64,000 nt of DNA from Erythrophleum ivorense (taxonomy: Eukaryota; Streptophyta; Magnoliopsida; Fabales; Fabaceae). Each line of letters starts with the position of its first letter. Within the stretch, counting starts at the first letter, position 1. Below the pieces are notes generated by a model, which was given only the letters and a program-made list of their open reading frames with translations, had not been told where the DNA came from and searched no databases. Positions 24,456 through 34,523 of the stretch are shown in pieces. The stretch covers positions 15,792,556 through 15,856,555 of the forward strand of contig JAIUCV010000001.1 in assembly GCA_026724425.1 (NCBI GenBank), given 5' to 3'. The translations under genes were made by a program, and so were the position numbers.

Positions 24456-26652
24456 AGAGACGTAATGTAATTTACTCTATACAATATTCTTTTAGTTACT
24501 TTAGATGGTTTTTTTTATTCATAATAGAGTTGTTAATTAAGTATGGTCTAGTCGATTTTACCCTAATTAGTCTTAATTGAGTTAGAAAGCCTTTTTAAAA
24601 AATAAGGGTATACTAGCTACTACCTTGGCTTGACATTTTAAAGTTTGATTGTTGGCTTTATAGATTTAATTAGGAAAGTTGGCAAAGTTGTGCAAAAACT
24701 ACCATTTAATGAAAATTATATATATGCATTTGTTAATTAAGAAAGTTGACACACTTCTTTACATCTTTATGGGTTCATTTATTAACTTACCCAAATACAA
24801 AAAATCAATGGAAGGAGAAGTAAAATATACTAGAACTTTTATAATATAATAGATTTTTTTTTCTTCAAAATTTACCTAAACTATAAAGTTCTAAAATTGT
24901 TTTGGCCCAAGCACTTAGTTTGGCTCAACTTTGGTTAACCTTAAAGTCAAACAAGTGAGGTGAAAAAACTTTTTTTTAAAAAGTAAGAGATTATTTTACT
25001 AGTTCAATCCTCTATATGTTTTAAGAGTAAATTATTCTCTCTTTTTAAGAAATATCTAAATTATACAGTCTTTTCCTTTGTTTTAAAAATATAAATTCCT
25101 CTCTTTGAAACCAAAAAATACTTTACACTAACCTTCTTTGCAACAGAATATAAATTATAATTACAATTATTTTAACTAAAATATTCTTATATCTACTATT
25201 TATATAATATAACAAGTATTAAATATATATTTGATCATTATAAAATAATTTATTTTATAAGTTTAGCATACAGTAAAATTATTTGATAAAAAATTATTAA
25301 AAATAAAGAATATATTCATAAAATAATTTTTTAAAGTTAACTAATTCTGAGATAATAATTCAGTTTTAGGAATAATAGTTGTATTAAATATATTATAATA
25401 AACATAAGGACGGTCATAATTTAATAAATTTTTAAAATAAAATAAATTTATATTTTCCAATCCAAAATAAATTGAATTAAATTAAAAAATAAAAAAAATA
25501 TTTTTTCAGAAGTTATATTTTAATAAAAAGAAATTAATATTATTCTTTAAAGTATTTTAGTGCTATTTTAGTTTCAGGGAGTTAATATATGTTTTTAAAA
25601 AAAAGAAAAATATTGTGTAACTCAGACACATTTCATAAGAAAAAGAAAATAACTTACCTTATATTTTAATATTAAATAGACTATATTTTTTTTTTGAGAA
25701 CTTATATTCACATCATTTTAGAGTAGGATCTTAATTTTTTAGAATTAGTGTTTTTTTCTTTTGGCCACTTTAGAATAAGATATATAGTTTATCCTATACT
25801 TTTAAAATATCTATCTCATTCATATGACTCCCATGATCTCTTCCATCGTCATTTTAATTGGTTTATTGAATATTTTCCTTTTCTTCCCAGTCTTTTAGTG
25901 CTAACAGATAAAAGTGAAGCTTGAGAGGTTGCATTTGTGTGCTTCATTAAATTATGAAAGAAAGCCCATTTCTTTGGTGCTTTGCCCTTAAAACTTGAAA
26001 AGCCCTTAAAAGAAAGCCCATCTCTCCTTCTTTACGTTGCAATCCGTTTTACTCTTCTTTTTTCAAGTAATAAGGACATTGCTCCTAATTGGGCCCCACA
26101 AAACCCTCCTATGGGAAGCTCATCCATAAAGAAAATCAAGTTGAAAAACATCAACTTGACCCTCCCAAATTATTTTATCTCAAAGTAAATGGATTGGACG
26201 GCACCGTATTTGCTTTTTGACCACTCAATCATTTATCCAACAGGGATGGCTTTAATTATGGTCCCAACTCCCAGGTAATCATCATTTGAGTGCAGAAAAG
26301 GGTTTCACATTGGAACTTTCTCCCATTATAAACCCTTGATTTTTCAATCCATATTTGGGGTCCATCACTTTTTATTATGAAAAGATCCAGCTAGGGATGA
26401 AAACTTCGTTAAACTAACTGTTCAAATGTAATTGACAAGAAACGGCAAAACACTTGAAAGTATTAGAAACCAGAAACATGAAATCCAAAATTCTTAACCA
26501 GTAATATCATGTGTGCTAGACATCTTTTATTAAATATTATTAATTTATTATTAAATATTAAAAAATTTAGTATAACTCACATGGCATTTGTCTCAATTTT
26601 TAAAATTCAAGTAATTTCGATGTTTTAGGTTTCAATTTCTACTATTCTATCC
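24456..26652. other. AT-rich intergenic sequence
   Basis: I see no gene, RNA or recognisable transposon domain. The stretch at 25140-25680 is extremely AT-rich. The 68-residue open frame at 25982-26188 has no recognisable features and no splice or promoter context. Confidence 0.5.
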
Positions 26653-26655
26653 TTA

Positions 26656-28996
26656 GGCCCCTGTTTCGTATAGCAACAAATACTGAAAAGGAAACAGGTT
26701 CTATTATTAAAATTTGTTTGGTATATATCAGTCACAAGAAATAGAAACTGAAGAGAAAAAAAGACAAACTGTGCACTTTTCACTCTAAATCGCATCATTT
26801 TTATCTACTATTTTTTAAATAAAAACATATTAATGTTTTTATCTTATTATGTATTTATTTGTCTTCTCTTTCGTTTAGTCTTATTCAACTTGTCAACTCT
26901 TAGTATCGTTCTAAAAATCTTTAAACTTATTACAGTTATATCTTTATCATTCTATTGCTAAAACTTTTATTAATTAAATTTAGTTCTATCGTTTACATGA
27001 CTCAATTGTCCGTTATGTTATCAAGTATTGCGTAGGGGGAGGAGGGGAAGTATTTAGCTATGTATTTGCTCTTATATAGGCAAATCAAAATTTTTTCATA
27101 GGTTATACTATTTGAAAATTTAGTTTTATTATTGGGTTTTTTATGTGAATTAAAAATTTTCATAAAAATTATAAAAATATGCTAATAAAAATCTCATCCA
27201 GCCATTGAAAAAATAAATTTTTGTGTTACCCTTTGTAATTGTTAAATAGAATAAAAAATAACGACATCCAAAGTCAAATAGTGAGATTTCTAACTACATT
27301 ATAATCAAAAAAGTTTGTCTACCTTGCAATTGGCATATTATTCTTACTGTGTGTCAGTCAGAACTATTAGACCAAATGATGGTTGGACAATTTCTGAGTA
27401 TACCCATTCTGTCACCCTTTTGCCCTTTTTTTTCTTGCTTTGTTTTTTTTTTCTCTTTTTGCCTTTAGCAATAAGTTTTTTCTTTTTTTTTATATATACA
27501 AGTTTTTGTATTTACATTTTGGTCACAAATTAAAGGGAAAGGAAAATTAATGTACAATTTATGAGATAAACAAAAGTGTAATTATACTATATCATTATAT
27601 ATTTATATATTTGAAAGTTTCTTTAACCAAGTTAGGTTAATAAAATAAATTTTTTAGTAAATACAAACATTTGTTATAAGGGTGTTCACCAGGCCTGAAA
27701 TCTCGATGGGCCCGGCCCTGCCCTGTCAAATAGGGGCCACTTGGGCCGGGCACAAAAATTTTTTTTAAAAAAATTTAGGGTCAGGGCAAGTTACAAAATC
27801 AGGCCGAACCGAGCATCGGCCAACCTTTAAGGCAATAAGGGCCCGGCCCGACCCTAAAAATAAATTTATTTTTTAAACAAATATTTTTTTATGACGATTT
27901 TATCACAATTTTAATTTTTTTAAGAATAAAATATAATTTTATAAAAACTTATATACAAATTTTTTTTAAGTATTATTTTATAATTTTCATAATAAATTTA
28001 GGTTACCCCTAAGAGATATATTAATATAATCAAATCTAAAAAATTAAAAAAATACATTTTTTATAAAGATTTATACTAAAATTTTAATTTTTTAAAGATA
28101 AAATGTAATTTTATAAAAATTTATATAAATTTTTTTTAAAGTCATTTTATAATTTTTATAATAAATTAAAAAAAATGTTGGGCTGCTCAATTTAGCCCCA
28201 CTCTACTTATATTAAATTGGGTCGGGCTCGGACTAGTGCAACGGGCTTCAATTTTGAAGCCCTTCTAAAATCGCGCCCCGCATCGGGCACGGCCAAAGCT
28301 CTACCCAACCCGACCCATGTACACTCCTAATTTGTTATACAAAGTAATTCCTTACATGCTACAAATTAAAAAATATATGTGTGTGTGTAAATTTATTACA
28401 AAGAGTAATAATATACATTTTTTCTTGAAATTAAAAAAAACGTAAAATATTATATTAACAAATAACATATTATTGTAATATATATTATAGTAAAATACAA
28501 ACCAAAAAAGTAATAATATATTATTATTATCATCAAATATGAATTAAGGTTGTTCATAAGAACATTTTTCCTTCAATTTCTTGTAGAATTTCATCAAAAA
28601 GTTTATAAAAAAAAACTCCTAGTAAAAAAATAAAACAAGTAAAAATCACTTTTATCAAAAATTGTAAAGGTAAACAACATGCTCTTAAATTTTGTCTAGA
28701 AGAAATTGCAAAACAACTTCTTACCAAATATACATGCATTCATACGTACATATACACACACAACAACAACCATGACATCATTGATGTGATGTGAGGTTGA
28801 CATAAGATAATGACATTTTTGTCATTTTATTATCTTTATTTTTTATTTTATTATACTATTATTCAACAAAACAATCTAATATAAACATATTCTCTTTCAT
28901 TTTCTATTTTTATCAAACAAAATTTTTTTGATTACATTCTATTGATCTTTCTATTTCCATTTATATCACCCAAAAAATCCCCATGCAAACATGGCC
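26656..28996. mobile_element. Candidate TTA-flanked DNA element (PIF/Harbinger-like) with nested MITE
   Basis: TTA (26653-26655) precedes GGCCCCTGTTTCG, and TTA (28997-28999) follows GCAAACATGGCC. The ends are thus imperfect inverted GGCC..TGTTTG repeats with a 3-bp TTA target copy, the signature of PIF/Harbinger elements. The left end also resembles the sequence near 47002 (GGCCCCGATTGGTACCACAG). No transposase is seen inside. About 650 bp belong to a nested MITE at 27679-28329, leaving about 1.7 kb of AT-rich filler. Confidence 0.45.
27679..28329. mobile_element. MITE with GGGCCGGGCC-rich ends, about 650 bp
   Basis: The ends are inverted: AGGGTGTTCACCAGGCC at the left, and TAGGAGTGTACATGGGTCGG on the opposite strand at the right. 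The same 10-bp word ATTTGTTATA flanks it at 27669-27678 and 28330-28339, so a target duplication of 8-10 bp is clear. The outer arms contain GC-rich GGGCCCGGCCC text standing out from AT-rich surroundings. This is a common type of plant non-autonomous element, probably hAT- or Mutator-related judging by the duplication length. No coding sequence. Confidence 0.8.
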
Positions 28997-29299
28997 TTAA
29001 GTCATGGATTCTTTCAACTAAACTTAAATTCTTAAATTTGGAGTGTTATGACTCATATGATCCAATATTGCAAAGGCAACTTATTCTCGTATCATGCATA
29101 AACTAATTACAAACCACATTTATTATCACATATAACAAATTTAAAATAATTATCTTAAAATTTTTTTAAGAACTCTTTTTAATAATAAATGTAATTTCAG
29201 CTAATAAAGAATTAAAATTTAAAAACTTTCTTGGCCTCTCATTAAGAAAGTTCACCACAAAAATGGGTCCCTTAACACAAGATTAATCTTATCATGCAA

Positions 29300-29828
29300 T
29301 ATGTTACTACTCTTAGCCATCAAATTCTTGTTAATGGTAGCCTGACTAAAGTTATCATTTTTTAAAGAGGATACAGGCAAGGAGGCCCACTGTCCTGATT
29401 CCTTTTTATTTTCGGTGCCAACATGTTTTCCTACCTAATTGTGGAAGTAGAGAATTTAGAAACTTAGAAGGGCATTAAGTTAAATGATACTTTGAATCTA
29501 TTTCTCATTTAGTATATGTTGATGATACAATCTTATTCTTTGAGGCTTCTCCCAAATTTTGTTCAATGAACAATTCTACTTTGGTTCGGTTTTATTTTAA
29601 CCAAGGATTGGATATTAACAAGCACAAGTCTAAACTAGTTTTTAACTCCAATATTTTTCACAAATTTAAAAGTTTCTCATAGGAACCTAAAATGGATGCT
29701 GGTAGAAGCAAATAATACATTTATCAAGCCTTGATTAATAAGATTGATTCCAAGTTACAAGCTTGGAAATCAAAATTTCTCTCCCAGGCTGCAAGAATAA
29801 CTTTGATCAAATTTATCCTAAACTCATG

Positions 29829-29831
<3 letters not shown>
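29300..29831 (+). pseudogene. L1-type LINE reverse transcriptase fragment
   Basis: Translation gives RGYRQGGPLS followed by FLFIFGANMFSYL (29370-29430), corresponding to RGLRQGDPLSPYLFILVMEVFS. Then comes HLVYVDDTILFFEASP with the RT catalytic DD (29507-29555), DINKHKSKLVFN (29610-29645) and LQAWKSKFLSQAARITLIKF (29758-29815). Stops interrupt the frame. It is cut abruptly by a TA microsatellite. Confidence 0.88.

Positions 29832-29870
<39 letters not shown>
29832..29870. repeat. (TA)n microsatellite
   Basis: About 39 bp of uninterrupted TA repeats, exactly at the junction between the LINE fragment and a copia fragment. Confidence 0.95.
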
Positions 29871-29873
<3 letters not shown>

Positions 29874-29874
29874 T

Positions 29875-30560
29875 TATCATTCAGATGATGATATGATGTA
29901 AATAGGATCATGTGAATCTACTGAATTTGAAACTAGCATGATGAATAAATTTAAAATGTCAAATTTGGGTTTGCTATATTATTTTTTTGGTATTGAATAA
30001 ACGAGTTGCTAATGGAATATTTATTTCACAAAGAAAATATGCAATGGATTTAAAAAAAATACAATATGGTGAATTGCAAAGTAGTGGCCACACCCATGAA
30101 TATGAATGAGAGGTTAATCTTGATCATGGTATTGAATTCGCGAATGCAACATATTTTAAAAGTTTGATTGGCGGTTTGAATCATTTTTAATTTAAGGGCC
30201 AAATATTGTTTTCTTGGTTGGAATTGTCTCTACATTTATGCATAATCCTATCAATCAGTATCGTGGAACTGCCAAGAGAATATTGAAATACTTTGCAAAA
30301 CTGTTGAACTTGGAATCTAATACCTTCAAGTATTAAATTTTAAATGAATTGACTCTGTTCTTATCAATTAGATACGTTGCCTAGATGATAAGAAGAGTAC
30401 AACAAACAGGAATCTTGTTTAGTTTTGGTAGCAATTTCATAGAGTTCAAAAAAATAGGAGGTTGCAACACTATCAACATCAAAGGTTGAGAACACTGCAA
30501 CAAGTTCACCAGCTTGTCAAGCTAAGTAATTTGGTTAAGAAGGCTACTTGCTGACTTTAA
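29875..30560 (+). pseudogene. Ty1/copia reverse transcriptase and RNase H fragment
   Basis: Broken-frame translation shows MNKFKMSNLGLLYYFFGIE, then YFKSLIGGLNH (30150-30185) and NQYRGTAKRILKYF (30255-30293). It ends with the RNase H text corresponding to CLDDKKSTTGILFSFGS followed by STSKVENTATSS (30380-30510). These match the C-terminal third of plant copia polyproteins in order. No LTR follows, and several stops and shifts are present. Confidence 0.82.
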
Positions 30561-30599
30561 TCAAAAGCAAGATAGTTAAGAGGGTTACTTACTACCTTT

Positions 30600-32285
30600 A
30601 ATGTTGGATTACTAGAGAGTGTTTCAAAAATAGTAAAACATTATTATTCTTTTTTATCTTAAAATACTTTCAAAAATAATAAATAAAATAATACACATAA
30701 AATAATTATATTAAATCATGTAAATAACAAAATACAAAAATAAAAAATATATATTAAAATAAAATTTTATAAAAATATGTTATTTAATGTATTATAATAT
30801 AAATAAATTAGTAAAAAAATTATAAGTTAATAATTATAGAGTTAAAATATGTATTTTTGAAAAATTAATATGACCAACATAAAAATATTAAATTTTTAAA
30901 AATGTAGCAAAATATTCTTAAGAATATTTATGATGAACCGACATAGAAATGTTATATTTCCCGGAATATGATTTTTGTGAATCACATTTTGGAAATATAA
31001 TCATTCTCAGAAATTTAAGATTCCACGAATCAATCGGGTCGCTAAAGATATATTTTATAAAATTCTTATATGTGCCTTTTGCATTTGTCTTAGGGGCAAA
31101 AAACCAATAAAAATTGTTAAAGTAGATGTTAGAAAATTCTCACTTCACTTATTATATTCGTATTGGTTCTATTTAAAGATAAATTCCAAATTGACACAAC
31201 AAAATTCGAAATGTCTTAATTAGTACAAAATTTTTTAATAATTAGTATACATCTTCTAATAATAAAATTTTTTAATTAGTATAAATTCTAAATACCTACG
31301 GACATGACAATATATATTTAGTAATGGACAAAATGTACGTACAATTTGTAAGTATTTGTTATAAGTTGTTTAATAAAAATATAAAAAATAAAAGTTTTTT
31401 TATTAGTCAATATTATATGTTTAATTTAAAAAAAAACATTTTGAATTCTCATACATTTTATTGAAAATTTTGATAGTAAATATTAAATTTTTTTTACTTA
31501 AATCTTGTCTTTTATTAATAAACATATTATAAAAAATTTTAGGTATATTTTTGGCATAACAAATAATGCAAGAAGTTAATAAAAACTTGCTTAATAGATG
31601 TTTGAGGTTATTGATAAGTAAAATATTCACTTTAATAGTTCTTGTTTGGTAACCGTGTAAAAAGTGTATCTATGAGTAAAATATTCTAAGACTATTCCTT
31701 TATTAATTTAAAGACTTTTTTTTTTCAAGAAAATAACATTTTATGAAAGTACATGAATAGTTTGAATGAGGTATATTAATATATTTAAGGAAAAAAAAAT
31801 AAGAGAGAGTTATAATAAAGGATTAAAAAATCAAAAAAAATTATCTTTAAAAATTTATTATTATTTGTTTTAAGATGATTATCACTAAGTTTAATAACAA
31901 TTAATTAAACGATAAAAGTTTTTAAAAATAATTTTTTTTATTTTTTGATTCTTAAACGTAATTTTTTCAAAAAACAAAGTATGTTAACACTCTTGAATAA
32001 TTACATCATGCTGCACGTAGAATAATAAAATTAATATTAAAAACCTATCTTTCAGAAGCATCAACCAGAAAACAACGTAAAAATGACACGGTAAAACTTT
32101 CAAATTGAATTTTAGAAGATACACCGAAGCAATACTTTTTTTTTCAAATAAGCAAATTCTTTCTAGTAAATATTTTTTCTTCAAAACCTCGTGTCTTATT
32201 AAAGGAACCTAACAACAACTATTTTTTTTTTCTTGGAATTATAAGTAATATTAAAGCAGCCTAAACACTAATTATATGGCAAATA
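30600..32285. other. AT-rich intergenic sequence, nothing identified
   Basis: Very AT-rich with many homopolymer runs. The small minus-strand open frames at 31421-31630 and 31984-32184 have Lys, Asn and Ile-rich translations typical of AT-rich non-coding DNA and no recognisable domain. Confidence 0.5.
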
Positions 32286-32289
32286 AAGG

Positions 32290-32560
32290 TCCTAATAACA
32301 TCATTCACATGTGATAGCACCCATTTGGAGGTTGACTTAGAAAATTAAATCCTACAGTTATATCATGTGACTAATTAGCTAAACAATCCGCAAGTCTATT
32401 ACCTTCACAATGGATGTAACTAATTTTGATATATTAATTAACTCATGGAATGTGTAAGAGCACATCTCTTCAAAATAAGATTAAGAATCGTTGAGTTCAC
32501 TTCAATCCAAAGTTTTTAAATCCCTAACATGTCTCGGGGTTCCGAGCAAAGGACACCACC
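32290..32560 (-). pseudogene. RNase H-like (RVT_3 type) fragment
   Basis: The minus strand contains WIEVNSTILNLI (about 32475-32510), and after a frame change ISYIHCEGNRLADCLAN (about 32375-32425). This matches the end of the RNase H-like domain found in plant non-LTR elements and related domesticated proteins (usual form ISHIYREGNSVADALAN). The frame is broken and no neighbouring domains are clear, so it is a relic lying about 2 kb upstream of the CaaX gene. Confidence 0.65.
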
Positions 32561-33179
32561 GTTGCCTATACTGTGGGATTCTTACCCGTTGTTGTCCTTC
32601 AACTCCTTCAGCATGATAAAAAACACGTTGATTTTTGTAGAGCCAAATTTGCCGACAACTTTGACATATAAATTTTCTCATGTTTGTTAACTTCGGTTCT
32701 ATAATTTCTGTTTCACTACGTTTTTCTTGGTATTTTTTCTAATTATTATAATTAAATTGTTTTTTTTCGTATTTTAATACTTAAATTATTGTAGTGATAT
32801 TACTATCAAAGAGAAGCAGTCTTTCATTTACACAATTATGCATAAAATAGCATTACTATTTTCTCCCAAAAAAATGTATTTTATCAAATTCTATAGTCAA
32901 CTGATACATTAAACGAAATTAAATTCACTTCCAAATGGGCATACTCTCCACGTCGTTCTGGAATATTGATCTCAAGATTGAAATCGAAATCGAATAATCA
33001 AATACCACAAAAATAAATAATTAGTAATTAATAATAATAATAAAGGGAGGGAAGGTGGATCCATACGCAAGAAAATGGAGCCCCATCGCTATCATGCGCC
33101 TTTGTCACTATCCCTATCCTACTTTTAAATAATTCAAACCAGAAGAAAAACCGTCTTTTTCTTTTAATTCGTCTTTAGT

Positions 33180-34523
33180 TCCTCGCCGAGTTATTACTCC
33201 AAGTGGCGATCGGAGATGCTATAGCTACACGCTCCACGCGCCACCGTGGTTGCCGGAGACCTCCCCTGTTGATTCTCCAACACTACCGGGTACTGAAAGT
33301 TCCATTTTTCTTTGATCTGTATTTTCCATTTGTTTCGTGGGAAAGTGAAGGAAATGGACACTTTGAATCTTGCTTTAGTGATTTATCTGCTGGAAGGGTG
33401 ACGGTGGAGAAAGGCAGAAACCTCATTGTCAAAGAATTGGTCTTAATTGTCCTCAGGTGTAATATCAGAGTATTCAGGGTTCCATGTTTTGTGCTTTTGA
33501 TTTTCTTTCTCCTGCATTTGTGAGGAGTTGCTATACTCCAGCGACATTGTCTTTTCTTTCTTCTTCTTCTTCTTTTGGTCAACACTCGTCCGATTTGTTT
33601 CAGTAAATTGAATTGGAAATTCTGCGAGAAATTGCGTGCTACCATTTGTTTGGGTCGGGTTGCCTTGAAGTAGAGATCTTCTTCTATTGCCGTATACTAA
33701 ACTCTTTTCTGTAGTTTCAATGTGATATTTACTCAACTCTTTTATTTCATCGGTATTTCATACTGTTGTTCAACTTTTTGTTTCTTTTGTTTGCTTTTGC
33801 ATTTGTTTTTGTTTTTGTTTTAATTTCTTTATGCATGTCAATTGTATAGTTCAGAAAACTTGTGTGACAGTTTACGTCAAAGTGGCTAGGAATATTGATT
33901 GAGCCAATATTTTATCTAGAACTTGTTCTGAAAATCCGTAATTTTGTCAGGGCAAAGATATTTTGAGCAATTTGGGTGACATTTTTGAGTAAAAGCAAAA
34001 TTTCTTTTTGATCTCTTTTTAGCTTTCCGATTTTTCATACCACAGAATTTTGACACGTTTTTGGAAAATCACGAAACCTGCGGCAGTCTTGAAGTTCCGT
34101 GTGCTTATGCTTCTCTTATGGTTTTCCAAGTCTGTAACTTCCCTTTGAGATGTCCTTTTGTTATCTTAGGCTTAGCTTTCAAACGTTGCATTTGTTCAAC
34201 TGAGAATATTCTCTATTTCTTTGTAATTTGAAATGAATAAGTGGAATGAAAAAATATAATAGAAAAGCTATGGGAGATAAGAAACAAAAATATTTTGACT
34301 CTATTGAAAGTCATGCTGATCTCAATTAATTTTGGGCGAAGGGTTTTAACTCTGGTTCTTCTGTGAGGGGGCAGCCATATAGAGAAATCATTTTCTGGGG
34401 TGCCGATGAGCAGAACTGATGCTATTGGCAGTCGAAGGAGGCGGATTCTTCTCTGCTTCAGCTTCAGGGTATAGTAAGGGCCTGGCCCTTCTCCTCTTGG
34501 GTCAGAGGAGTGAGGACAAGCCC
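33180..34523 (+). promoter_or_regulatory. Likely 5' UTR and leader intron of the CaaX gene
   Basis: GC content rises around 33195-33290 after an AT-rich upstream region, consistent with a transcribed leader. A plausible donor CAG|GTGTAAT lies at 33456/33457, and a plausible acceptor (CTGCTTCAGCTTCAG|GG) at 34467/34468. Between them the sequence is T-rich as in plant introns. This would give a leader exon, a roughly 1.0-kb 5' UTR intron and a short second leader exon. The exact transcription start is not visible. Open frames here (33203-33523 plus, 33283-33736 minus) are better read as non-coding. Confidence 0.45.
34476..34510 (+). promoter_or_regulatory. Two adjacent small hairpins just upstream of a start codon
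   Basis: AAGGG-CCTGG-CCCTT (34476-34490) is followed at once by CTCCTCT-TGGGTC-AGAGGAG (34491-34510). Both stems are perfect, of 5 and 7 bp. They end 13 nt before the ATG at 34524, so they would lie in the 5' UTR and could slow initiation. Any effect is inference. Confidence 0.5.

Noticed and set aside
27700..28320. GC-rich GGGCCGGGCC text considered as a CpG island or promoter
   Set aside because: It lies at the two ends of a MITE with clear target duplications and no gene follows.
33203..33736. Open frames on both strands (106, 120 and 97 codons) at the CaaX gene leader
   Set aside because: Composition is low-complexity or Lys/Arg-rich, the frames overlap each other on opposite strands, and the region reads better as 5' UTR and intron.
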